This document shows positions 44,843 through 57,248 of a stretch of 64,000 bases of DNA, in pieces. Position 1 is the stretch's first letter. Every line of letters begins with the position of its first letter. Source of the DNA: Beverwykella pulmonaria (lineage: Eukaryota; Ascomycota; Dothideomycetes; Pleosporales; Melanommataceae); NCBI GenBank assembly GCA_001599595.1, contig BCHH01000002.1:224390-288389 (forward strand), in the 5' to 3' direction. The notes beneath the pieces were generated by a model. It was given only the letters and a program-made list of their open reading frames with translations. It made no database searches and was not told the origin of the DNA. The position numbers and the translations under genes are program-made.

Positions 44843-44961
44843 TGTCTAGGCGAGGTTCAGAGATGTGTATTGTATGTGTATTTACAGTTGATATATATAT
44901 GTGCAGGATTTGATTAGTCAGTGATATATCCACGTGACTGGTACGCTCTTCTAGGTTTACA
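44843..44961 (+). repeat. Dispersed LTR-like/MITE repeat copy D
   Basis: Starts TGTCTAGGCGAGG (degenerate left end) and ends GGTTTACA (degenerate right end). The interior matches closely: AGATGTGTATTGTATGTG, GATATATATATGTGCAGG, GATTAGTCAGTGATATATCC and ACGTGACTGGTA. No target duplication is evident. Confidence 0.8.
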
Positions 44962-45153
44962 AGTACAATAATGACGCAGGAACCTGTGAGACACTGGGAA
45001 ACGTGCTGGTCCGGTATGTCGAGGAGTTTCCTTCTAGCCTTCCCGCCCCTCGCAAAAGTTCCACTTGTACAATGAACCACGTTGAACTATTACTCGAACA
45101 AGGCCAATCATACACTGCGCTCGACGTGATTCGGCTCAAACTCTTCCTCCTCC

Positions 45154-46879
45154 TTAGACTTGCACTCCTTTGACACTACTCACGCTTGTCCTCCTGGCAT
45201 GCAAGACTGCAGTCCTCCTCATCATTTCCTTCTCCTCTTGGACATTCGTGTCTCCAAAAACCTCGTCCATCTCTTCGAGCGATCTGCCTTTGGTCTCGGG
45301 AACAAGGAGTACTGCCCAGATGACTGTCAAGAAGCACATGACAGCGAAGAATACGAAGGTCCTATACTTGATTTGTTCGAGCATAGGGGGAGTGACGACG
45401 CCAACTGTGAAGTTAGAAATCCAATTAACGGCAGTAGCCAGTGCAACACCCTTGGCTCGCATGGCGTTAGGAAAGACTTCTGCAGGCAGACACCAGCCTA
45501 GTGGTGAGTAAGATACGCCATACGTGAGAATGAACAAGAAAGCCATTGATACGCAGGCCCAGCCAGCAGCACCATGAGCTGGCCAGTTTTTGCCATAGAG
45601 GCCTGCCAGGATAGAGATAATGACGTAGGAAATCGTAGTGCCTACAGCTCCCCAAATGGCCAATGGTCTGCGGCCGACCTTGTCGATAAGGACGAAACAA
45701 ATTGCGACTGCGACAAGTTGAAGAATGTTAAAAACACCTGACAGGATAAGTGACATCTCTGCGCCTTGGCCCAAAGATTGGAAAAGAGTAGGTGCGTAAT
45801 AGATGAATGCGTTGATCCCTGAAAATTGCTGGAAGAAGCAAACTCCGCAACCAACGGCCAGTCTGCGCCAGGTCTTGCGGCTGAACAGATCCATCCAAGA
45901 GTAGAACTCGCGCTTGAAACCTCGGACTCCGGGGTGTTTCTTTTCCAGCAATGCATTTTGAAACTCAACTTCGGCCAAGATACCGCGGAACTCGATCTGT
46001 ACACGGTCGTCGCTTATCGGAAGTCGTCGCAGCTGTGCCAAATTCTTAAGGGCATCATCTGAGCGGTCCACCATGGCAAGCCAACGTGGAGAATAGGGAA
46101 ACATGTGGATAAAGATGCCTAGGAGAGTAGCACACACCATCTGTAGTCCTAATGGAAGACGGAAAGAGATCTCTCCGTCCATGTTACGAGTGCCGTATGT
46201 AATCCAAAATGAAATGACGACACCAGAGACGATTGATATAGACTCGAGGACAAGCAGAGTTCCACGAATGTTAGGAGGGGAGATTTCCGAAATGTAGAGA
46301 GGCGCTCCCTGACGTCATTGTTAGCCTTGCATTGAGGAACAAATGGCATGCAGTCTTTCTCACCATAGCTAGAGTGCCAACGCCAATACCACCAATTGTA
46401 CGACCGGCAACCAACATTCCATAGCTGGTAGCTGTAGTCTGGATGATGGCACCGATGTCGAAGATAACAACGACAGCCGTCAAAGCCCATTTGCGCGAGA
46501 CCTTGTCGGCCAAGTACGGAAAGAAGAAGCATCCAAGAAAGGCACCAAACTCCAACATACCGGTCATGAATCCTTTTCCAAAGCCCGTCTCGGTTCGAGG
46601 AAAGGCTTCGTGGAATGATGGCATAACGTTGATGATGGAGATGACGCCTTGATCATAACCAAACGAAAATCCACCCAGCGAGGCGAGAAAAGCGGCTCCA
46701 AAGACGACGGAGGAAGCGAAGAGACCCTTGATCCCGCTGGGCCCATACGAGACTCCCTCGGCCAAGGTCGTAAGCGCGTCCGCAGTTATGATGGGTTCAA
46801 CAGTCTCATACTGCGTGACAGAATTTTTGGTAGCTCCGTCGGTGTCGGCATTTCGTTTATGACTGGTATTAATCGACAT
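45154..46879 (-). CDS. MFS sugar transporter (hexose/polyol permease type)
   Basis: Two exons (46364-46879, 45154-46308) give 556 residues. MFS sugar-porter signatures are clear: GGFSFGYDQGVIS in TM1, AGRTIGGIGVGTLAM joined across the intron to GAPLYISEISPPNIRG, DKVGRRPLAIWG between TM8 and TM9, and PETKGRSLEEMDEVFGD at the end of TM12. It should sit in the plasma membrane and import a hexose, pentose or polyol by proton symport. The exact sugar cannot be read. It is divergent from the Zn2Cys6 regulator and heads the strand-alternating cluster. The intron is 55 nt. Confidence 0.92.
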
Positions 46880-47997
46880 TGCCGTGCAAGAGAATAATTC
46901 GAGATGTGGGGAAATGGAGACGAAAGAGTTGAGTTCGAAAAGGACCAGAAGTCTTTAAAATGAAGATTGACGAGATGAAGGAATGGTTAGAGACTTTATA
47001 TAATTGAGAGCAGGTACCCCTTTTAGCGTTTCGCTTGAAAGGATATTGTTTGCAGCCTGGGGTGCAGGCTTGGTACAGGCTAGTCCATGCCAGAAAAGGA
47101 TCTAGGGAAGTTAAGTCTTGTGGTCGTCGTTTGACTACCCCAGATTCTTCTTCCCCGAGGCGCGCTAATTGGCCTGAGACGCGCTAGGCTCATGAGCTTT
47201 GCTTGTCAGCCGGATTGTGTATTCCGAGTATTAAATAACCTTTAATACAAGCAACTGGCTCATTACCAGCGATCACATGAAGCACTAACGGAAACTGGAT
47301 ACCGAAGACCCTCCGTCAACCCTTTCAAGGTTCTTCTGTCCGGGTGATAATGCGGCAGATGCACGAGTACCAGTACCGGTAATGTTCATCCAAGAAATTT
47401 CACTCGCAGCGAACGCGAAATTTTGCCAACATAGCTTGCTGGTCCGGAAGCCAAAATTCCAAGCCACGGACACGTACCTAGGTATGGTAGTATCACATAG
47501 CACATGTGTCAATTCGCTGAAAACGGGAGATGCGCAATCTATAAATTGGAAGATTTCCTTGGCAATCGGCTACCGGTATTAGTCGCTAACGCATGCAGAA
47601 ATCAATGATCAGGGTCTACTCACTATATATCTACAACGTGTAGAGATTTATTTATAATATTTATGTAGAGACTACCTCTATTGTCTAGCAAGCTCACATT
47701 ATATTTTAGACTAGTTTAGATAAGTGGTCGTGGAGATGTGAGCTAGAATGTGCGTGACGCGTTGAGAAATCACCTGGCAAGGAAATCTGCCATATGACCG
47801 ATACATTTATCAAACACATTCAGGGAGATTATTAACCCAAGGTATGTTTGAAGCGGGCGTCCCCTCGGCGTTCACGTTTTGAATCTGGGCTTCGTTTAGA
47901 GACTCTCGTTAGAGGAGATGATTAGTTTGGCAGAACTGAGCTCAGTTTGATCACCTTGAAAGAGATGGTGGGAACGCCCGGGTTCTTTTGCTGTCCC
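46880..47997. promoter_or_regulatory. Transporter-side half of the transporter/regulator intergenic region
   Basis: Divergent promoter space with no supported gene. A TATA-like TTTATATAATTG lies near 46993. This half ends at repeat copy E. Confidence 0.4.
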
Positions 47998-48122
47998 TGT
48001 AAGCCTAGGACACCAAAACAGCCACGTTGACATGCCATTGACTAATCAAGTCCTGCACATATATATATCAGCCGTACATACACATAAAATACGCATCTTG
48101 ATACACTCTTACCCAGCTTACA
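47998..48122 (-). repeat. Dispersed LTR-like/MITE repeat copy E (intact ends, 5-bp TSD)
   Basis: On the plus strand it begins TGTAAGCCTAGGACACC and ends ACCCAGCTTACA, with terminal inverted repeat TGTAAGC/GCTTACA. It is flanked on both sides by GTCCC (47993-47997 and 48123-48127), a perfect 5-bp target duplication. The interior is the reverse complement of copies A-D. Confidence 0.9.
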
Positions 48123-48733
48123 GTCCCACAACAAAGCATCGGCTAGCGTCGTAAAGTAGAAATGGGCGTGTTAGAGATACCAAGAAAAAAAAGAGAGGTC
48201 TAAAGGAACGCGATCACATAGGCATCTAAGGAAAACCTCTCGAGCAAAATACCAGATCAGGTTCATTGTAGCTGCCTAGTATAATCCTTTGCAAACCATG
48301 TTCTGAACGGAGTATAGAAACCTGTTGTAAGTCTCTCTTGACTCTGTTTACGGTTGTTTGGGTGTGTTTTTCTTTTCCTTTTTTCCCCTTTTTTTGATGA
48401 ATAACGGCGCCACGAGCTCGAATAAACCGGTGAGAAATTGGCAGTGAGATATCTGTCGATCTACAAGCCAGCAGGCCACCACAACTTCTTCATCCCACTA
48501 ACCTGTTAACGTCGAAGAATGCAAATAGCGTGGTTTAATTCCTGTACAGGAAGACATATAATGTAAGAAAGAAATACACTTTTCATACAGAAAGAATGGG
48601 ACCTGTAGCGAGTGATACTTTATGTGAGTCAGCAAGTAAATTTCAAAGCCACTAATTAAGCTTGGATGCATTTGGATTACCCCGCATTTCGCGCAACTTC
48701 ACTCACTCACACGACCACATCAATGGGTAGATC
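48123..48733. promoter_or_regulatory. Upstream region of the Zn2Cys6 regulator gene
   Basis: Contains a long pyrimidine tract near 48368-48397 and no supported gene. Confidence 0.4.
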
Positions 48734-51682
48734 ATGGCAACCTCATCGATGCCCCAATCGAAGAGAAAGCATGTCACGACGGCATGCATATCTTGCCGTG
48801 AAAGCAAGGTCAAGGTACCGCCATCTGCACAAGCTATCTGGAATTGCAGGCTTATAGCTGACAAACCCTTGACAGTGTGATGGTGCAACTCCTGCATGCA
48901 ACAAATGCACCAGCAAGGGTAAAGAGTGTTTTTATCAGGCTGGGGATGACAAACGAAAGTGAGCGAAGACGAATCTTTTTGTCACAACAACGCTCATTCC
49001 ATACTCAGACTAGCCCTGAGAGTCGCCATTGAAATACTCTCGGGTCGGGTGAACCAGCTCTGCCATCACATTGAGAGCAATGGACTTCAGTGTCCACCGA
49101 TTCTCCCGGATGAGGAGAAGGTATTAAAAAGAGTTTTAGACACCCTTGGTTTGGCCCAAGTAAGATCACGAATCGAACAAGGATGGGAAGAAACCTCTAG
49201 GGACGCCATTGCGCAGGAGGATCCATCAAGAGCGGCTCGCTCCCAAGCTACTAATATTGAAATTTCCGACGGAGATCGAGAATCCTTTCATGAAGCTCAA
49301 GCTCATAGAAATTCTCACCGGTCTTCTCAGCAGAATCCCAGCGAGGAAGGCATTGGGCAGACAGCTGTACGACAGTATCACAGCATATCAGAAAGACCGA
49401 ATTTTGTTGCTCAGACAATCGACCAGGAATCTCCCGCACCGCGTGGAGCTATCTTTAGCGATGCAAATTTATACGGTTGGAACGGCACCCTTGAAGAAAT
49501 GGCCTTCATGGATGATGTAATACCTCTTCCGCCGTATACACTAGGAAGTGCTTCACTAGGAGAATTCCCACCCTTCAATGATTCAGATCCTCCGGAACAG
49601 CTTTCCACCATAGATCGAGTGGACCTGCACGAGCAAGCAGAAAATACAGATAACGCTGAAATTACGGGAGAAGAGCTAGTGAATCAGCTTTCCAATCGAA
49701 TGGGAAAACTCCATATTGGCCCGAACGGCCACATTCGATATTATGGCCCTACCTCAAATTTCAATCTTATCGAGATGCCAGATTCAGATAATCTTACTAT
49801 TCACCGCACAGTCCGCGCTGATGGTCCGAAGTATCTGGAACTCCTGGATATCGACAAGGAAGTCCCGCCGGAAATTGAGTCACATTTGATCAACTTGTAT
49901 TTTACTTGGCAGGATCCCACTTTCCACGTTGTCAACCGTGTAATGTACGAAGAGGCCAAAGTTATGTGGCTGGATAAGGAGAATGACACCCCTTATTACT
50001 CTGAGGCGCTCAGGAATGCCATGTGAGCTGTCCTATGCGCATTTTCATTTGTGAAATTGACACCACGCCGTAGGTGTGCCTTAGGAGCAGCATTCGAAAC
50101 TCGCTATCATCCTTCTTTTGTCACATTCCCCAAGTCTCTTGCAGATTTTTTTGCTGATAGGGCGAAAGCCCTTCTTGAGATCGAACTAGACTGTCCGACT
50201 GTTGCCACCGTGCAGGCAATGGTAGTACTCAGTGCCCATGACATAGGATGTAAAAGAGACGCTCGAGGATGGCTCTACAGCGGTAGGTGGCTTTCAGCAG
50301 GATATTTGTCTCCTGAGGTTTACTGAAGTTTCATGTAGGGATGGCTATGCGCCTTGCGTTTGATCTCGCCTTACACGTGGATATGTCTCCATATATTGCG
50401 AAAGGGACAATAGGCGCGGATGAGGCAGCTTTACGTCGTACCGTATTCTGGGGCGCTTATACAGTAGAATTGTATGTATCAGCAAATCATATCTTACGAA
50501 CAGAGGTCTCACTTGTCTATAGTTACTGGGGCTACTATCTTGGCCGATCATTCCGTATCAGTATGGAGGGTGTGAGTGTTGACAAACCAAATGATCTTGT
50601 CAGTAGAGAGCCGAGTCATTGGATTCCTTACGTATCCCCAAGTTCTAAGGACACATGCTCACCCATGGTTGACCATACCGAGGGGGTCAGTCGACAAAGG
50701 GTCCTATTGTGTGAAATCATGGCCCCGCTTGGCCACGTTTTGTATGAAGCCGCTCGTAAATAATTATTGATAGGAGCTGACACAGCAGTTGCAGGTATGG
50801 CAGCTTAGGTACACCAATCGATGTGCTACCGGATTTCGTCTCGAAGACCGCACATGATTTAGTGAATTGGAAAACCAATCTGCCATCGGAGCTACAGGTG
50901 GATTTTTCTACATGCGAGACAGTATATCTTCCACATGTGTTGCTGTTGCAGTAAGCATATTCATTCCTTAAGTAGTTCTATTCACTGATAAAAACAGTAT
51001 GCAGTTTCATCAATACATTATTCACGCTTTTCGTCCATGCATGTCTAAGGGTGGCATCGACTCCCAGCTGCATCGAGGCCCTGAGCCTTCGTACGCTCGC
51101 AAAATGTGTATGGACTCGGCCATTTCTATTGCTAAACTGCTGCACCTCTACGAGATTCGATATACACTCCGAAGAATGAACATCCAAGGTGTCGCTATCA
51201 CGTGTTCTGCTGCATTGTTACTTACTTTTGGAAAGACGTCGAACTACCAAGGCCATGCAGAGAGTGAATTAGCAATGCATCTGAGCACCTGTTTCAGAGC
51301 TCTTGACGAGTTTAGCCCATGCTGGGAGAGTGCCAAAAGAGCTCGGGAATTTCTCATCAGGCTGCAAAAAGAATGGGAGGGCCGGGCAAAGGCGCACGAC
51401 TCGAGATATCACCCTTCTCGTTACGCTCCCAGCCCCGGAGGATCGGCATCTACACCTAATCAATCGAGAAAGAGGACGCGCACGTTGAGTACATCGGAAA
51501 TGAGGAGCAACGGAAATCTTCATGAACTTTCCAATTCACAACAGCAGGCTCAAGGTAACACTCACGCTACTGGAGGAGATATGGGCACTGATATCGATTG
51601 GGTCTTCGCATTGGATGCTCCACCACCCAGAGGAATCTGGGACAATGGAGCCGCGGGTATGCCGATCGACTTCTTCAGATGA
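48734..51682 (+). CDS. Zn2Cys6 fungal-specific transcription factor
   Basis: Eight exons (48734-48814, 48876-48958, 49009-50022, 50074-50282, 50339-50471, 50523-50741, 50795-50950, 50998-51682) join in phase to about 859 residues. The zinc cluster is split by intron 1: ACISCRESKVK, then CDGATPACNKCTSKGKEC, spacing C-x2-C-x6-C-x6-C-x2-C-x6-C. A linker (KRKLALRVAIEILSGRVNQL) that may form a dimerisation coil follows. The fungal_trans middle homology region spans about 300-640, with FWGAYTVEFYWGYYLGR and MAPLGHVLYGSLGTP. The C-terminus is Ser/Gln-rich. An alternative ATG lies at 48749. Its place inside the cluster suggests a pathway-specific regulator; the inducer is unknown. Confidence 0.88.
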
Positions 51683-51780
51683 AAGGCTGCAGTAAGATTG
51701 TATCGTATAAATGTATTTTCCCCCCTCTCTGTCTTCTGGGACTGTTTATCGAGGTTTCCTTATCAGTTGATGTAACCATA

Positions 51781-52834
51781 CTACATCAACCTCCCTGCAT
51801 GTATTCCACCCGTTATGAGAATATCATCCGAGGTATGATATGCGCTCGCATCAGATAGAAGATAGACGACCGGAACCTTCAGATCGGTGCGATCTCCCAT
51901 GCGGCGCATTGGCGGCTCATTTGTCATGATGTCCGCAAGCCATGGCATACGATCACACAAGTCCAATGTCATATCGGTCATCATATATCTGTAGGTCGTT
52001 ATCAATTGGTATGTTCTTATGGATGGCTTTTATGGTATTTCACTTACCCTGGCGAGATACTATTCACCCGGATGCCCTTCCCAGCCAGTTCGACGCCCAG
52101 TGCCTTAGCTAAGGATACCACGGCTCCTTTGCTAGCGCAATAGTCACTTGTTGTTTGACCTTTGCTAGCCACGTGTGCGGCGATGGACGCGATTAGAACT
52201 ATCGATCCTCCGCGAGGGTTGAATTCGGTGGGTTCTTGCTTCGCCATTTGTATGGCCGCTAGCTGGGCGGAATAATAGGTGCCCAGCACGTTAATATTCA
52301 TGCATCTTGCGACAGATTCGGGCGAGCGCTGCATGAAAGGTTCGTCAGGACAGATACCCGCCGCTGTGATCCTGATACCCATTAACGACCACCAACTCAA
52401 AATGAGCCTTTCTGATGAATCACCTAAGCACTTACAAGCCATCAATACGACCAAAATCCTTCGCAATTTCGTCGAAAGTAGCTTTCAGAGTATCGTATAC
52501 CGTCACATCGCTTCTGTTTCAGCCAGAAAAGATTAGTCACCAATTCGATGGATCTTAATTAGTAGATAGTCCAAACTTACTTGTAGAACTTGACTTTGAC
52601 ATCAAATCGTTCTTTCAGTATTTGGAAATGATCGTGAGGCTTATCACTCGCGTCAATTACAGCCACGTTTCCCCCGACTTCAGCGACGGCAAAGCCAAAT
52701 GCCAAACCAAGGCCACGAGCACCACCCGTAATAACAACAGTGCGGCCTTGGAGGGAGATCAGGTCTTGCACGGATCGTCGCAAGAACCCATCGGGATCTC
52801 TTCGGGGCTGTGGGCCTGCTTCTTTGGTTGCCAT
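51781..52834 (-). CDS. Short-chain dehydrogenase/reductase (polyol/ketose-reductase type)
   Basis: Four exons (52581-52834, 52436-52513, 52048-52371, 51781-51988) give 287 residues, normal for a classical SDR. Visible motifs: cofactor loop TGGARGLGLAFGF near residue 36, SDVT after the first splice, and the active-site SDYCASKGAV with Tyr and Lys. NSISPGYMMTDM and the C-terminal VYLLSDASAYHTSDDI also match. The overall pattern resembles fungal sorbose reductase, L-xylulose reductase or D-arabinitol dehydrogenase relatives, which interconvert ketoses and polyols with NADP(H) or NAD(H). The substrate is inferred only from context. It converges with the regulator gene (98 bp between stops) and shares a divergent promoter with the transketolase. 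Confidence 0.9.
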
Positions 52835-53325
52835 AGTTGCGATGGCTAGATAATAACAATTCAACAATAGGTGACAGGCTGATAAATAGTAGCGGGGCTC
52901 GAGGACGGTATTGACACTGAAAATGGAGTAAACAGTGATTCCTGTATAACTTAACGCGAATTATATTCGCGTACCCTTATTCCACCGGTTCCCCAGTTCT
53001 TCCCGCTTGCATTTCGGCGGGATTAACCTCGCAACCATCAACCGGAATTATGCCCCGAGCTGCATCCTAGGATCAAACTTTCCAGTCCCGGAACCTGGTC
53101 CCGGAGCCAGTCAAATGTAATTAGCTTGGCTGCGTTTAACGGAGGAACTAATCAGCTTTGGTATCGGAAATCGTCCTGAGCTTTGTCGGAAATAATCGCT
53201 ACCTATTCTCCTAGACAAATAATGCATGCGTTCAAGTACAGTTGTATTCCTCATCACTCCTCTATTTTGAATGAGCTAGCTTATCGATACCCTTTTCAAC
53301 AAAATTACTCGATCCCGCGACCGAA
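52835..53325. promoter_or_regulatory. Divergent SDR/transketolase promoter
   Basis: A bidirectional promoter of 491 bp. It contains the palindrome at 52954-52972 and TCGGAAAT twice (near 53164 and 53189). TCGGAAAT recurs in the dehydrogenase/monooxygenase promoter near 57447. No gene is supported inside. Confidence 0.45.
52954..52972. promoter_or_regulatory. Perfect 8-bp palindrome, possible regulator site
   Basis: ACGCGAAT-TAT-ATTCGCGT: perfect 8-bp arms with a 3-nt centre, 120 bp upstream of the SDR start and 354 bp upstream of the transketolase start. Symmetry fits binding by a dimeric factor. Confidence 0.45.
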
Positions 53326-55612
53326 ATGGGACAAGAAGGCGTTGTTACGAACGGCCATGCGGCCGCTAACGGCTGCGCCTCTACTTACACCACAAAAGAA
53401 CATTCGCTGAAAACAGCCCCTCAATCTCATGACCTCCATTCCAAGGAAAATTCGGCAAAGCTTGACGAGGATGACTTTGCTGTGTTAGCCTTCCGCAATT
53501 TCATCTTCGACATCTGCAACCAGAATGGTGGCGGTCACGGAGGCTCTGCCATTGGTATGGCTGCCATTGGCGTAGCGCTATACAAATATACAATGCGTTA
53601 CAACCCCTCAAATCCCGATTGGTTCGACCGGGATCGATTAGTACTGTCAAATGGTAAGTCACATTGCTATCTCAGGTCTAACCTTCTGCTAAAATGTACA
53701 TAGGACATGCTGCTATGTTCTTGTATGCGCTGAATCATTTGACCGGGTTCGAAAACTGGACAATGGAGGAGATAAGAGGATACGGAAGCGCCAAAACGAA
53801 CGGATACACCACCATCTGCCACGCTCACCCTGAGATTGAAGTACCCGGAATTGAGGTAACAACAGGTCCGCTAGGACAGGGAGTTGCCAATGCTGTGGGC
53901 TTAGCCATCGCCTCTAAAAACCTCGCTGCTCGTTTCAATCGCCCTGGGTTCGACGTTGTGCAGTCCCGAATATACTGTCTCATGGGAGACGGCTGCCCGA
54001 TGGAAGGTGTCGCGCTGGAAGCCATATCTTTAGCTGGCTGTCTTCAGCTAGATAACTTGGTTCTTCTGTACGATAACAACCAGGTGACATGCGACGGCCC
54101 CCTGGAATGGATTAACACGGAGGACATCAATGCCAAGATGCGAGCGTCTGGATGGCATGTGCTTGAGATTGCAGATGGATGCTACGATGTGCAAGCAATC
54201 GTGTCCGCGCTGAGTTTCGCAAAGACAATGAAATCCAAACCGATTTTCATCAACATCCGGACCGTGATAGGACTTGGCACCAAGAATGAAGGGACATACA
54301 AAGCCCATCACGGTGCGTTTGATCAAGAAGACACATCACGATCTAAGCGCCTCGCTGGACAGGATCCTTCCACTACCCACATAATCCCGGAACCTGCGTT
54401 ATCATATTTCCGCAAAAGAAAGCGATACGGCGAAGCATTGGAAAGCGACTGGGATTCCTTGGTCGGGCGTTACTCAGTGGAACACCCAACCTTGGCCGAG
54501 TCATTTGGCGCCAGACGCAGAGGCGAATACGGTACAGAATGGCTTGACATTCTTAAAGGCATAGATTCATCACAAATGAAGAATCTAGCCACTCGAGATA
54601 TCAATGGTGTTCTGATCGAGAAGATTTGGACAGCTTGTCCCGCGCTTTGTGGTGGTGGTGCAGATTTGGTTAATTCGAATAAGGTTTCCTATACCGAGTC
54701 AGATGTGTTTCATCCGACTGTGAGTCAAGCTGGTCGATATATCCGCTATGGAATTCGAGAACATGCAATGGCCGCAATTTCCAATGGTTTAGCTGCATAC
54801 AATCCAGGAACATTCCTACCTATCACAGCCACATTTTTCATGTTTTATCTCTACGTGAGTAGCTCTCTGTTCCCTTTTAATAGGCGTGATCTCGCTAATT
54901 CATGGTATAGGCAGCTCCAGGTGTACGCATGGGTGCCCTCAGTCATCTACCTGTCATCCACTTTGCAACACACGACTCGTTTGCTGAAGGCCAAAATGGA
55001 CCAACACACCAGCCCGTTGAACTTGACTCTCTTTATCGCGCAATGCCAAACTTGACTTATATTCGACCGAGTGACGCGGAGGAAACCATCGGAGCATGGT
55101 TGCTCGCAATTTCGAAGCGCACTGGACCTACGATGCTCTCGCTAGGTCGTGATCCAGTCGGTCACATTCCTTCAACCGATCGCTTCAAGGTGGCCAATGG
55201 CGCTTATGTGATCCAAGACGTTCCTCAAGCGGAACTTACATTGGCGAGCTGCGGAACAAACCTGCACTACGCAGTTGCCGCAGCCGAGTCCTTAACAAAG
55301 TCCGGCATTCCGACTCGGGTTGTCAGCGCCCCTAGCTTTGAGCACTTCGACTCACAGAGCAAGGAGTATCGAGAAAGCGTTTTCCCACTTGATGGAACCC
55401 CAATAGTTAGTGTCGAAGAGTATGTCGCTACAACGTGGGCAAGGTATGTCACCGCTAGCGTTGGTATGACAGGATACGGCTATTCTGCCTCAAATTCTAG
55501 CAATTACGATCGGTTCCAACTGGACGCAAAAGGTATCGAGAAAAGAGTTAGAGATTATATCGAGAGTCTTGCTGGTGGAAATGCTAGGATGGCAGGATGG
55601 CGTTCGATATAG
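53326..55612 (+). CDS. Transketolase family enzyme, dihydroxyacetone-synthase-like
   Basis: Three exons (53326-53653, 53704-54854, 54911-55612) give 726 residues. The thiamine-diphosphate motif is intact: MGDGCPMEGVALEAISLAG through LLYDNNQVTCDG. The substrate histidines are in GGHGGSAIGMAAIG, SNGHAAMFLYALNH and ATHDSFAEGQNGPTHQPVE. The E1 glutamate is in RYIRYGIREHAMAAI. The enzyme moves a two-carbon ketol unit between a ketose and an aldehyde. Details such as the N-terminal extension and divergence resemble fungal DHAS-like paralogues more than the housekeeping transketolase. The protein ends GWRSI, so there is no PTS1 peroxisomal tail and it is probably cytosolic. It is the central enzyme of the cluster. 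Confidence 0.9.
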
Positions 55613-55984
55613 AGGTTTCTGGCCCTTCAAAAGAAGAATGAGAATGATTCCGACTACTAAATAAGATCGTAGAGCAGTGGTAATGTGAGAGTTCTGGCTT
55701 GTTGACAAATACAAATACATTTGCACACAATTTCACTTTGTGCAATGAGAGTAAAGTTTTACACAAGTGGCATGGTGCATTAAAACCGCGAGTAATGCCA
55801 CGTATCTTGGGTGTGCTAGAGTATAGACAGGGGTTTCAGCGCATCTCAAGGAAAGGAATTACCTCTCTACAATATATTGCGTTAGCCGCATAGTTAGGTG
55901 AAAAAATTCAATCTGAACCCATTATGATGAATCATTACTTTTTCATGTATCTAAATACCCAGGCATTATGACGAAGAGCAGAGT
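55613..55984. other. Convergent 3' gap, transketolase and zinc dehydrogenase
   Basis: No supported gene; stops of two convergent genes are 372 bp apart. Confidence 0.5.
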
Positions 55985-57248
55985 TCAAAAGTTGATCACT
56001 GTCTTGACAATCAATTTCCCCTCCTCATCCCGCGTCTTTCCGGCAGCTCTAAATGCTTCTGGGATGGTAATAAGGCCATTGAAACGATGAGTGATTAAAC
56101 TCTGGATGCATGGAAGTCTCTGCCCGTTAACCAACGACCCGGTCACCGCTGCTTTCGCAATCTCAATAGCTTTATGATAGCTGTCAGCATACCGCCAGCT
56201 GGTAATAAGATTGATCTCTCGATGAGAGGCGTCCGATATAGGAAGCGTGTGATTCGGAATCCCCATTCCAATGATTAAAACGGAGCCCCCCGACTTCGTC
56301 ACCTGTAGCAGTCTTAGCCTCTGTTCAGACTTGCATATTCCAAGGTCTTCTACTCACATATATTGATGATTGCAGGCATGACTCGACACCTGTGCATTCG
56401 AACGTTGTCCCTACCTGTCCTATAGTGTTACCATTCGGCCAGGTTGATGCAGCGATTTCAGACGCTGTCCACTTTGCATTCTCTAGTTTTTCTTCAATGG
56501 TCGAACCTTGTTTCGGCTGAACGATGTACACTGTTGATGCAAAGTTGTTGTCCAGCGCAAATTGTAGGCGGCCTTGGTCGACGTCTGCTATGACGATATG
56601 ATGGCAGCCCTCCGCTCGAGCTGCTACCGCGCACAGAAGACCCACCGCTCCGGCACCAAAGATTAAGCAACTACTCTTGGAATTCAATGCTTCACTCCCT
56701 CGCCGACGAACTGCGTGAATGGCCACTGATAATGGCTCTAATAGCGCCCCCGTTTCGTAGTTCAACTCCGGCGGTAATTTATGAGTCCATTTGGCAGGAT
56801 GATTGATAACTTCTTGAAGGGTGCCCTGATAATGTGGAAACGCGGAGCCGGAACTTCGAAATTTCAGATCAGGGCAGATGTTGTATCGGCCACTTAGACA
56901 AAGGTCGCATTGCTCGCATGGTACGCCGACTTCAAGCGCAACAGCGTCTCCGATTTTGAGCTCCGGTCTCTGCTTCGCTATTTCAGTACCCAAGGCGACG
57001 ATTTGTCCTGCTGACTCATGACCCAAGCAAAGCGGTTCGCGCGCCTGGATAGTGCCATTGCGGAAGTATCGAAAGTAGTGGACGTCAGAGCCACAGAGTG
57101 TTGTTGAGCGGATGGCGACCTGGATCTCGTCTAGTCCGGGTGGTAATAGGTCTCGAGATTGTAGCCTGAGGTCTTCCGCTCCGTGTAGGTACTGACCGGA
57201 AACCTTCGCCATACTTGTCTTAACGGTGTTAGCAGTAGCTATTGACAT
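55985..57248 (-). CDS. Zinc-dependent medium-chain dehydrogenase (sorbitol/xylitol-dehydrogenase type)
   Basis: Two exons (56358-57248, 55985-56302) give 402 residues. Catalytic zinc ligands are Cys52 in TTLCGSDVHYF and His77-Glu78 in CLGHESAGQI. The structural zinc cysteines are 111, 114, 117 and 125 in CEQCDLCLSGRYNIC. A Rossmann motif GAGAVGLLCA follows, with IADVDQGRLQFA suggesting NAD preference by the Asp after the second strand. LEPLSVAIHAVRR is the typical polyol-dehydrogenase segment. It would oxidise a polyol to a ketose, or the reverse. The length is slightly above the usual 360 because of an insert (about 265-290) before the final Rossmann strands. It is divergent from the monooxygenase gene. 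Confidence 0.9.

Noticed and set aside
46183..46308. Possible frameshift in exon 2 of the sugar transporter
   Set aside because: Re-reading the bases gives NIRGTLLVLES in one frame, and the splice phases add up; no shift exists.
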